A DNA stretch of 5,713 nt from an uncultured Eubacteriales bacterium (GTDB lineage Bacteria; Bacillota; Clostridia; Christensenellales; DTU072). Shown piece by piece: positions 1-5,704 of the stretch. The DNA lies in assembly GCA_902766325.1 (NCBI GenBank), contig CACXDF010000252.1, forward strand, positions 1-5,713, written 5' to 3'. A program made the translations under genes and the position numbers. The notes beneath the pieces are model-generated. The model made no database searches and was not told where the DNA came from. It saw only the letters and a list, made by a program, of their open reading frames with translations. Numbering within the stretch: the stretch's first letter is position 1; the number at the start of each line of letters is the position of its first letter.

Positions 1-103
1 CAGAAGTATTCAGTCTTTTGCTGACCGGGATTAAACCTGCAATGCGGTAAACAATAGCTGTGTGCAGTGTAGCCTGCCTTGAGTGGACAAAGCGAATAAA
101 ACG

Positions 104-122
104 TTCGACCGATCGGATCGAA
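104..122 (+). other. Compact hairpin in the OLE RNA
   Basis: TTCGA at 104-108 pairs with TCGAA at 118-122, and CC at 109-110 pairs with GG at 115-116. The loop is GATC and A117 is a single-base bulge. It forms a self-contained 7-bp hairpin upstream of the large 134-349 domain. Confidence 0.5.
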
Positions 123-133
123 GGCCAATGATG

Positions 134-349
134 CGATAGGTTTTGGTTTTTGAAACTTTTTTCTGCAAAAGAGGATAAACTGTTCCAGGCCTGTTAAGGA
201 AATCTTCTAGACTGATTAGACTAAGGATTATAGTGTGTTCTCAGTGGCGATTCGGTGCAATTCCGGCACAAAAGGCCGATTTTGACGATCTCTTAAAAGG
301 AAACTGCTTTATTCGGCGACGAAAAGTGAGATCGTGGGAAAACCTACCG
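134..349 (+). other. Long-range helix closing a large OLE subdomain
   Basis: TAGGTTTT at 137-144 is perfectly complementary to AAAACCTA at 339-346. C134-G349 and G135-C348 extend the helix across one A-C mismatch (136/347). It would enclose 145-338, including the 285-335 stem-loop, with only GGG (336-338) between the two right-hand strands. The local hairpin 350-367 stacks directly after it. Pairing was found by eye, with no covariation available. Confidence 0.55.
285..335 (+). other. Perfect 8-bp stem-loop in the OLE RNA
   Basis: ACGATCTC at 285-292 pairs without mismatch with GAGATCGT at 328-335. The enclosed 35 nt can add a short ACT/AGT extension (303-305 with 325-327) after an A-rich internal loop. 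It is the strongest local helix in the non-coding region and lies in the 3' part of the RNA, where OLE protein-binding stems are known to occur. Which named OLE stem it is cannot be assigned without an alignment. Confidence 0.6.
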
Positions 350-407
350 AACCTATGACGCAAGGTTTACTTAGCCTAAGCCACCCGAAGACGTATTAAG
401 GTGCGAA

Positions 408-1055
408 ATGATCAAAAACGCTAAACATAAACAAAATATTTCGGCTACGCAAGACGATGTCCCTGCGGAAAATTCCGAAAAACCCAAACCGAAAGATAAG
501 AAAAAAATTTCAAAAGGTACGATTTGGGCTATAAAAATCACCATTATCACCTTTATTCTTGCTTGTTGCATTACGTTTATCACGGAGATCGCTTCTACCA
601 GATCGAACGTAATAATTTCTATTCTTCTGCTTCTGTTTCTGATCGTGATAGCTATATTGTTCGACGCAATGGGCGTAGCCGCGGCAAGTTGCGACCCGGC
701 GCCTTTGCATTCAATGGCATCCAGAAAGGTCAAAGGGGCTAATTATGCCGTCAAACTGGTCAAAAACGCTGAAAAAGTATCCAACATTTGTAATGATGTA
801 ATAGGCGATATGGCAGGTATCATCAGTGGTATATGTACCGCGACCATCGTAATGAAGGTAGCTACCGCAAACGATATGAGTACCGAACACGCGCTTATTT
901 TCAGTATTTTGATGAGTTCCGTCGTGTCGGCCGTTACGGTAGGGGGGAAAGCGTTTTTTAAGACGATCGCTTTAAAAAACGCCAAAGAAATGATGCTGCT
1001 CGCCGGCAAATTCGTTTCCGTGTTCGCACGTAAGAAAAAACAGGCCAAAAAATGA
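408..1055 (+). CDS. oapA: OLE-associated membrane protein OapA
   Basis: OapA is the integral membrane protein that binds OLE RNA and anchors it to the cytoplasmic membrane. The 215-residue product has a charged, lysine-rich N-terminus (1-36) and hydrophobic segments near 37-58, 66-86, 131-149 and 161-180. A basic amphipathic stretch lies at 101-125 and a basic tail (ARKKKQAKK) at 207-215. The middle (FDAMGVAAAS, then KGANYAVKLVKNAEKVSNICNDVIGD at about 109-134) resembles by eye the DUF21/CNNM membrane domain of CorC-type Mg2+ transporters, where a GA..A..L..N..+ pattern follows a helix. It lacks the CBS and CorC_HlyC domains of those transporters. The start is supported by AAGGTG at 398-403, four bases before ATG. 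The gene lies directly after the OLE RNA and overlaps tlyA by ATGA. Identity rests on size, topology, residue pattern and position. The exact function of the complex is unresolved. Confidence 0.8.
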   Translation: MIKNAKHKQNISATQDDVPAENSEKPKPKDKKKISKGTIWAIKITIITFILACCITFITEIASTRSNVIISILLLLFLIVIAILFDAMGVAAASCDPAPLHSMASRKVKGANYAVKLVKNAEKVSNICNDVIGDMAGIISGICTATIVMKVATANDMSTEHALIFSILMSSVVSAVTVGGKAFFKTIALKNAKEMMLLAGKFVSVFARKKKQAKK

Positions 1056-1780
1056 GACTGGATCTGTATTTAGCGGAAAAAACATTGACAGAAAGTCGCT
1101 CCCGCGCGCAAAACCTGATCAAACTCGGTTTTGTACGCGTCAACGGCGCAATGATAAAAAAATCTTCGTTCGACGTTCATGAAGGGGATGACGTAACCAT
1201 CGTCGGCGATTATGCCGCGAGTCTTGGGAGCATAAAACTGCGACATGCCCTCGAGAACGCAAAAAATATTACCGTAAAAAACAAAAAATGTTTGGACATC
1301 GGCTCGTCAAACGGCGGATTTTGCGACGTATTGCTTCATTACGGGGCCGATACGGTCATAGCGCTCGACGTAGGCGAATGCGCGCTTCCGGAGCGCTTGA
1401 AAAACGACGGCAGGATCGTAGTCATGGATCGTACGAACGCACGCGACATAACGCCCGATAGATTGCCGTATATTCCCGAGATCATTACCGCGGACGTCAG
1501 TTTTATTTCTTTAACTCAAATATTACCCGCCGCGTATGCTTGTTTAGCCCCGGGCGGCGACGCCGTATGCCTTATTAAGCCGCAATTCGAGGGCGGAAAG
1601 CAAGTTTTATCCAAAAAGGGGATCGTCATTAATAAAAAAGACGAACAAAAAGCCGTCGAAAAGGTAAAAGACTGCTCAAAGACGCTTGGATTTACTATCG
1701 TCGATCTTTTTCCCGCGCCTCATCCTTTTGAAGATAAGAACCAAGAATATTTAATAATTTTACACAAAAACATTGCATAA
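1052..1780 (+). CDS. tlyA: TlyA family rRNA (cytidine-2'-O)-methyltransferase
   Basis: TlyA enzymes transfer a methyl group from S-adenosylmethionine to ribose 2'-OH of rRNA cytidines. The 242-residue product has an N-terminal S4 RNA-binding domain (about 2-60: RLDLYLAEK, then SRSRAQNLIKLGFVRVNG) and an FtsJ-like methyltransferase domain (about 76-238). The SAM-binding motif I is LDIGSSNGGF at 81-90, followed by ALDVG at 104-108 and the family signature DRTNAR at 126-131. A candidate K-D-K-E catalytic set is K62, D148 (ITADVSFISL), K176 (LIKPQFE) and E232. It is shorter than the usual ~270 residues, and the interdomain motif normally read as SRGGxKL is SLGSIKL here. Its ATG overlaps the oapA stop (ATGA), with only a weak AGG upstream, so translation is probably coupled to oapA. 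Family is certain; the exact rRNA target is not. Confidence 0.95.
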   Translation: MRLDLYLAEKTLTESRSRAQNLIKLGFVRVNGAMIKKSSFDVHEGDDVTIVGDYAASLGSIKLRHALENAKNITVKNKKCLDIGSSNGGFCDVLLHYGADTVIALDVGECALPERLKNDGRIVVMDRTNARDITPDRLPYIPEIITADVSFISLTQILPAAYACLAPGGDAVCLIKPQFEGGKQVLSKKGIVINKKDEQKAVEKVKDCSKTLGFTIVDLFPAPHPFEDKNQEYLIILHKNIA

Positions 1781-1789
1781 AAATTCATA
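1772..1789 (+). promoter_or_regulatory. ARG box, predicted ArgR operator
   Basis: The 18-bp site reads as AT-TGCAT-AAAA-ATTCA-TA. It matches the ArgR operator consensus wnTGAATwwwwATTCAnw at every defined position except one (C for A in the left arm). It overlaps the -35 region of the argR promoter and the last codons of tlyA. A partial arm TGTAT (1794-1798) and an exact arm ATTCA (1813-1817) downstream could help a second ArgR trimer. It implies arginine-dependent autoregulation of argR-recN. Confidence 0.65.
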
Positions 1790-1801
1790 ATCGTGTATAA
1801 T
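1773..1801 (+). promoter_or_regulatory. Predicted sigma-A promoter for argR-recN
   Basis: The -10 box is a perfect TATAAT at 1796-1801. The -35 is TTGCAT at 1773-1778 (TTG conserved), with a 17-bp spacer. Transcription would start near 1808, about 25 nt before the argR ATG, leaving room for its Shine-Dalgarno at 1817-1823. It sits in the only sizeable gap between oapA and recN, where a promoter would be expected. Confidence 0.55.
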
Positions 1802-1816
1802 TTTCTTGTTTTATTC

Positions 1817-1823
1817 AAAGGAG
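1817..1823 (+). promoter_or_regulatory. Ribosome binding site deciding the argR start
   Basis: AAAGGAG lies nine bases before ATG at 1833. It is the strongest Shine-Dalgarno in this gap and shows that the in-frame TTG at 1806, which has no such site, is not the start. Confidence 0.8.
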
Positions 1824-1832
1824 TACGATTAT

Positions 1833-2276
1833 ATGAAACAAAACGCAAGACAACAGGCTATTTTGGATATCATTTCGCGCTATGAAGTCAGCACGCAAGG
1901 AGAACTGACGAATCTTCTTAAAAAAGAAGGGTTCGACGCTACGCAAGCGACGGTTTCTCGCGATATCAACGAATTGGGACTAATAAAAACCAACGGTTCG
2001 GTAAAAAAATTCTGCTATTCCGTCAAGAAAAACGACGAACAGATCGTTAAAATGTCAAAAATATTCAAAGAAAGCGTCATTTCTTTTGACGTTGCAATGA
2101 ATTTACTCGTCCTGCATACCTTTTCCGGCAGCGCAAACGCCGCAACAGCCATGATCGATAAACTGAATATTCCGCAGATCGTCGGCACGATCGCAGGCGA
2201 CGACACGATTCTGGTCGTCACGAAAAACGTCGAAGACGTACAAAAGGTAACGAAGATTCTGAAGGAGTATTTATGA
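1833..2276 (+). CDS. argR: Arginine repressor ArgR/AhrC
   Basis: ArgR is a hexameric regulator that binds ARG boxes when L-arginine is present, repressing arginine biosynthesis and controlling catabolism. The 147-residue product has the family's normal length. The N-terminal winged helix spans about 1-66, with recognition-helix motif ATVSRDINELGL at 39-50. The C-terminal oligomerisation and arginine-binding domain spans about 75-147 and carries GTIAGDDT at 118-125, whose Asp pair contacts arginine. The start at 1833 is preferred over an in-frame TTG at 1806 because AAAGGAG at 1817-1823 lies nine bases before this ATG and would fall inside the longer version. The gene overlaps recN by ATGA. 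A matching ARG box and promoter immediately upstream point to autoregulation. Confidence 0.96.
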   Translation: MKQNARQQAILDIISRYEVSTQGELTNLLKKEGFDATQATVSRDINELGLIKTNGSVKKFCYSVKKNDEQIVKMSKIFKESVISFDVAMNLLVLHTFSGSANAATAMIDKLNIPQIVGTIAGDDTILVVTKNVEDVQKVTKILKEYL

Positions 2277-3979
2277 TTTCCTATCTGAATATAAAAAATA
2301 TCGCCATTATCAGTTCTCTCGAATTGGAGCTTTTCGACGGGCTGAACATACTGAGCGGCGAAACGGGCGCGGGAAAATCGATCGTGATCGACTCCATTAA
2401 TTTTGTGCTCGGCGACCGCGCGGATCGCTCTTTGATCCGTTACGGCGAGACCACGGCAAGCGTAGAGGTCGTATTCGATAACGTCAAAAATTTTGCTGAG
2501 ATCAAAAGTATTCTTGCCGATTCCGGCATAGAATGCGACGACAATCAGATCATCGTTACACGTTCTATGACTGCGGACAAGAGCGAATGCCGCATAAACA
2601 GAAAGATCGTTCCGCTTTCTCTCCTTCGGAGCGTCGTCTCGCTTTTGGTCGATACGCACACCCAAAACGAACATCAGATCCTCATGAAAACGGCGAACCA
2701 AATCAGGATTCTCGACGGGTTTTTACCCGGACTTAACGATATTAAAAAAGAATATAACGATTCTCTTACGCGTTTTAAGAAGATTTGCGAAGAGATCGAC
2801 GCGTATTCCGACAAAGAACAACGGGAAAGAGAGATCGATATGCTGAGTTATCAGATCGAAGAGATCGATAAAGCGGGTCTTAAAGAAGGGGAAGAGGAAG
2901 AGCTTAAAGCCAAGAGATCGACCTTTTATAACAGACAAAAAATCGTTTCCGCCTTAAAATCCGCATACGATGCGTTATCCGGGGAAAACGGCTTCGGCGC
3001 AACGCGGCTTACAGGCGACGCTATAGCCGAATTACGTCATATATCCGATTACGATCCGGATCTTAACGAACTATCCGACAGATTAGACGCCTGCCGGATA
3101 GAATTATCCGATATCGAAGAAACCGTTTACGACAAACTGAACAACGGCGATATGGACAATATCAATATCGACGCGCTCGAAAAAAGGCTGGAAGAAATCC
3201 GCTTGATCAGCAAAAAATACGGCAAAACGATGGAAGATATCAACGAATATTATCAAAAAGCGACCGAAAAACTGGATCGTCTCGTCAATGCCGAAAGTCA
3301 ACTCCATAAGTTGGAGAAGAAAAAAGAAGAAGCCGTGGCCGAATTACAAGTATTGGCGGAAAAACTGCACGAAAAACGTCTTGAAGCAGCCGAAAAGTTC
3401 AGTAAAGCCATTATGCAGAACATTACCGATCTCGGCATGAAAAACGCCGTTTTCGAGGTCAGGATCGATAAATTCACCGATGATTGCAGAAAATATAACG
3501 AAAACGGTTTCGATCAGATCGAGTTCATGCTTTCGCCCAATATCGGCGAACCGGTAAAACCGCTCGCAAAGATCGCAAGCGGCGGCGAGATTAGCCGTTT
3601 TATGCTCGCGTTGAAAAACGTTATTGCGGAGATCGACGACGTCGACACGCTTATTTTCGACGAGATCGATACCGGTATCAGCGGCGTTATCGCACGCGTC
3701 GTCGCCGAAAAAATGTATAATATCTCCCGTTCGAGACAAGTGATCGCAATCACGCATTTGCCGCAACTCGGTAGTATGGCGGACGAAAACTACTTGATCG
3801 AAAAGAGAGTTGTTTCCGGCAAAACCATGACGTTCGTTAACCATTTGGAGGGAGACGACGTCATTAAAGAATTGATGCGGCTGTCCGGCGCCGTGGAAAA
3901 CAGCGAGATCGGTCATAACAACGCCGTCGAATTAAAAGAAAAAGCAGATCAATTCAAACTTTCGATCGCAAAACGTTGA
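2273..3979 (+). CDS. recN: DNA repair protein RecN
   Basis: RecN is an SMC-like ATPase recruited early to DNA double-strand breaks, where it promotes end cohesion and RecA-dependent recombination. The 568-residue product is full length. The N-terminal ATPase half has Walker A GETGAGKS at 29-36 and the RYGETTASVEVVF segment near 56-68. A coiled-coil region spans about 155-380 and is rich in Glu and Lys. The C-terminal half has the ABC signature SGGEISR at 436-442, Walker B LIFDEIDTG at 460-468 and the switch histidine in AITHLPQLG (H495). The usual DIHGQHEHQ motif reads DTHTQNEHQ at 127-135, a divergent form with both flanking acidic and EHQ positions kept. ATG overlaps the argR stop (ATGA), with GAAGGAG at 2261-2267 five bases upstream, so expression should follow argR. 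Confidence 0.97.
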   Translation: MISYLNIKNIAIISSLELELFDGLNILSGETGAGKSIVIDSINFVLGDRADRSLIRYGETTASVEVVFDNVKNFAEIKSILADSGIECDDNQIIVTRSMTADKSECRINRKIVPLSLLRSVVSLLVDTHTQNEHQILMKTANQIRILDGFLPGLNDIKKEYNDSLTRFKKICEEIDAYSDKEQREREIDMLSYQIEEIDKAGLKEGEEEELKAKRSTFYNRQKIVSALKSAYDALSGENGFGATRLTGDAIAELRHISDYDPDLNELSDRLDACRIELSDIEETVYDKLNNGDMDNINIDALEKRLEEIRLISKKYGKTMEDINEYYQKATEKLDRLVNAESQLHKLEKKKEEAVAELQVLAEKLHEKRLEAAEKFSKAIMQNITDLGMKNAVFEVRIDKFTDDCRKYNENGFDQIEFMLSPNIGEPVKPLAKIASGGEISRFMLALKNVIAEIDDVDTLIFDEIDTGISGVIARVVAEKMYNISRSRQVIAITHLPQLGSMADENYLIEKRVVSGKTMTFVNHLEGDDVIKELMRLSGAVENSEIGHNNAVELKEKADQFKLSIAKR

Positions 3980-3984
3980 TCCTT

Positions 3985-4013
3985 ACATAGTTTTTTCCTT
4001 TTTCGTAATACTA
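3985..4013 (+). promoter_or_regulatory. Possible sigma-G/forespore promoter for spoIVB
   Basis: ACATA at 3985-3989 resembles the sigma-G -35 element (GHATR, one mismatch). AATACTA at 4007-4013 resembles the -10 (CATWMTA, one mismatch), with a 17-bp spacer. spoIVB in Bacillus subtilis is transcribed in the forespore by sigma-F and sigma-G, so this site fits the expected control. The elements are short and the 53-bp gap is AT-rich, so chance is a real possibility. Confidence 0.4.
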
Positions 4014-4032
4014 TCTACGATAAGGAGAAAAC

Positions 4033-5046
4033 ATGAAAAAAACAGCCAAATTAACGATATTTATATTATTTTCCGCAATACTCTTTTGCGGAATTATTTT
4101 TACAAATAACAATAACGCATACGCGCAAGCGGCGGAAGAACGCGAAAAAGTTTATCTCGGCGGCAATCCGATAGGAATACATGCTTTCAGTCCGTATTTT
4201 GTTATTACGGATTTTGTAAACGTGGTAACGAAAGACGGCAGTTTTTCTCCGTCGCAACGGGAAGGGCTGGAAAAAGGAGACGTCATTCTTTCGATAAACG
4301 GCCAAAATCCGAATGATATCAAAGAAATAAGAAAAATAATAGCTGAAAACAAAAAAATCGAACTCGTTATACGCAGAAAAGGAGAGATCCGCAAGAAAGA
4401 GATAGAGCCTGTTATCGATATACGTTATAATCGTCCGAGCATCGGGATCATGGTAAAAAACGATCTTTCGGGCATAGGAACGGTCACCTACGTGCGAAAA
4501 GACGGACGATTCGGCGCGCTCGGACATCCGATATCCGATCAAAACGGATACAGCGACATATATCAAACGGGAAAAGCGTACGAATGTTTGATTTTCGGCT
4601 TTAATCGAGCAAAAAAGAACCAACCGGGCGAATTGATCGGGCAGATTGAAACGAAAAAACCGATCGGAACGTTCGATTCCAACACAATCAGCGGAATATT
4701 GGGCAAATTATTTACGCCGCCTACGGAAGGAACACTCGTAGAAACGGCGCCGAGAACCGACGTTCATCCCGGAAAGGCCGCAATTTATACGACTATCGAC
4801 GGTCAAGATCCGGCTTTATACGATATCGAGATCATAAAAACGTCCGAGCAAAACGAAGAAAAAGAAAAAAGCATGGTTATTCGAGTCATAGATAAAACCC
4901 TTTTAAAGAAAACGGGCGGCATATTACAGGGAATGAGCGGATCTCCGATACTGCAAGACGGAAAACTGGTCGGCGCCGTCACACACGTATTGACCGCCGA
5001 TTCAACGATGGGATACGGCATTTATATAGACTGGATGACCAATTGA
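4033..5046 (+). CDS. spoIVB: SpoIVB serine peptidase (family S55)
   Basis: SpoIVB is made in the forespore, secreted to the space between the two spore membranes, and cleaves the SpoIVFA inhibitor so that pro-sigma-K is processed in the mother cell. The 337-residue product starts with a signal/anchor (MKK, then a hydrophobic stretch 8-24; AYA-QA near 29-33 is a possible cleavage site). A PDZ domain at about 70-125 includes GLEKGDVILSING at 78-90. The S55 peptidase domain spans about 135-337, with GALGHPISD (His165), VIDKTLLKKTGG (Asp287) and GMSGSPI (Ser302). The Asp-Ser spacing of 15 equals that of the B. subtilis triad (D363/S378). It is shorter than B. subtilis SpoIVB (426 residues). The difference appears N-terminal to the peptidase domain, and the triad is intact. 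AAGGAG at 4022-4027 fixes the start. It shows that the organism, or its recent ancestor, sporulates. Confidence 0.95.
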   Translation: MKKTAKLTIFILFSAILFCGIIFTNNNNAYAQAAEEREKVYLGGNPIGIHAFSPYFVITDFVNVVTKDGSFSPSQREGLEKGDVILSINGQNPNDIKEIRKIIAENKKIELVIRRKGEIRKKEIEPVIDIRYNRPSIGIMVKNDLSGIGTVTYVRKDGRFGALGHPISDQNGYSDIYQTGKAYECLIFGFNRAKKNQPGELIGQIETKKPIGTFDSNTISGILGKLFTPPTEGTLVETAPRTDVHPGKAAIYTTIDGQDPALYDIEIIKTSEQNEEKEKSMVIRVIDKTLLKKTGGILQGMSGSPILQDGKLVGAVTHVLTADSTMGYGIYIDWMTN

Positions 5047-5072
5047 CATATTCCGACGTCAGACGCCATAAA
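5043..5072 (+). promoter_or_regulatory. Possible promoter overlapping the spoIVB stop
   Basis: A perfect TTGACA at 5043-5048 spans the spoIVB stop codon. CATAAA at 5067-5072 is a modest -10 (4 of 6) at 18-bp spacing; the better TAAAAT at 5069-5074 would need a 20-bp spacer. Transcription would begin about 5 nt before the next ATG. That fits the missing Shine-Dalgarno there and would give a nearly leaderless message. The evidence is weak. Confidence 0.3.
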
Positions 5073-5083
5073 ATAACATTGCG

Positions 5084-5704
5084 ATGAAAAAGTGCAACGG
5101 GTTATTTTACGGAATTAACGATCTACGCATTACGATAAAAAAGAACAAGCTCTATTTTCTTATCGCCGCCGCAAGCGTTGCCGTCGGCATCGCGGCGGCG
5201 ATAAAAGGTTTATCCGACTACATAGAGAAAAAAGAGGTTCTTTCTTTCATCGGATATATTGCCGCAGGGGAGTATCCGTTCGGAAAAGTATTTTTTTCGT
5301 CATTCATTCTGCCTTTGTTGCTTTGCTTCTCGATCATACTTACTTCGGTGAATTATTATTCCATTTTTCTTTATTATTTAGAATTATTTATTGCAAGTTA
5401 CGCTATTTTTAGGAATACTTTGGCAGCATTATACGCCGGCGTCCTGTTTGGACTGTGTTCTTTGACGCTATTCGTCGTTCCTCTGTTTTTATTTAACGTT
5501 CTATTGATCACGGCGTTCTGGACGGAGGTCTATTGCGCCGTCGGATATCCTTGCAGAAAGAAAATATTGTATATGATCCCGTACGGGTGCCATTGGGAGA
5601 AGACCAAAAGATCGCTTTTCAAAACGATAACGATCGTTCTCGTCGGCAACACCGTTTTCACCACGTTCGCATCTTTGATTTTTTATCTCGTTTTTCACTC
5701 ATAA
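5084..5704 (+). CDS. Polytopic membrane protein, possibly SpoIIM-like
   Basis: I do not firmly recognise this 206-residue protein. It has a basic N-terminus and a hydrophobic segment at about 22-40. A charged 30-residue loop follows (SDYIEKKEV), then clustered hydrophobic segments at about 70-90, 91-109, 112-130 and 131-148. After a polar, basic stretch (155-180) comes a last segment at about 180-203. This layout, the length and the KVFFSSFILP and LYAGVLFGL-type segments resemble SpoIIM/DUF95, the engulfment protein of the SpoIID-SpoIIM-SpoIIP complex. The resemblance is by eye and could be generic to small membrane proteins. The ATG has no Shine-Dalgarno, and the in-frame stop TAA at 5069 limits the start to 5084 or later (ATT at 5078 is unlikely). 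Its position 37 bp after spoIVB supports, but does not prove, a sporulation role. Confidence 0.7.
   Translation: MKKCNGLFYGINDLRITIKKNKLYFLIAAASVAVGIAAAIKGLSDYIEKKEVLSFIGYIAAGEYPFGKVFFSSFILPLLLCFSIILTSVNYYSIFLYYLELFIASYAIFRNTLAALYAGVLFGLCSLTLFVVPLFLFNVLLITAFWTEVYCAVGYPCRKKILYMIPYGCHWEKTKRSLFKTITIVLVGNTVFTTFASLIFYLVFHS

Larger units (their letters stand above)
1..398 (+). ncRNA. ole: OLE RNA, 3' portion (5' end outside window)
   Basis: OLE is a structured RNA of roughly 600 nt found in some Bacillota. It binds the membrane protein OapA and, with further partners OapB and OapC, forms a membrane ribonucleoprotein linked to tolerance of cold, alcohol and Mg2+ stress. Seen here: about 400 nt with stops in all forward frames near the start and no credible gene. 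It holds several good helices: 134-144 with 339-349, 285-292 with 328-335, 104-108 with 118-122, 350-354 with 363-367, and 255-258 with 266-269. It lies just before an oapA-like gene and tlyA-argR-recN, the known genomic setting of OLE. The assignment rests on context plus structure, since I could not run a covariance model. The 3' boundary is approximate and is set before the oapA start. No terminator separates it from oapA, so the two are probably co-transcribed. tmRNA, RNase P RNA and SRP RNA were considered and do not fit. Confidence 0.8.

Noticed and set aside
1..407. tmRNA, RNase P RNA, SRP RNA, group II intron or cobalamin riboswitch
   Set aside because: There is no tRNA-like end or tag reading frame, no GAGGAAAGUCC RNase P core and no SRP GGAA/GCAGCC tetraloop stem. 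Domain V of a group II intron is also absent. The GGTGCAATTCCGGCAC segment recalls a cobalamin riboswitch only superficially, without its GCCACTG box.
371..733. 120-codon reverse-strand open frame opposite the start of oapA
   Set aside because: It lies antisense to oapA and the RNA's 3' end, has no homology pattern, and mirrors the hydrophobic codons of oapA. It is a shadow frame.
1806..1832. Longer argR start at TTG 1806
   Set aside because: It would place the strong AAAGGAG ribosome site inside the coding region, overlaps the predicted transcription start and adds nine residues atypical of ArgR.
2015..2701. 228-codon reverse-strand open frame across argR and recN
   Set aside because: It is antisense to two certain genes and spans their junction, with no recognisable domain. 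It arises from codon bias in the opposite strand.
2280..3970. Many GATC-containing repeats (GAGATCGAT-like) in recN
   Set aside because: They encode Glu-Ile-Asp and Asp-Gln-Ile runs of the protein and show no regular spacing, so they are explained by codon choice and not by a repeat element.
3991..4005. T-rich run after recN as an intrinsic terminator
   Set aside because: No GC-rich hairpin precedes the T run, so it lacks the stem needed for an intrinsic terminator.
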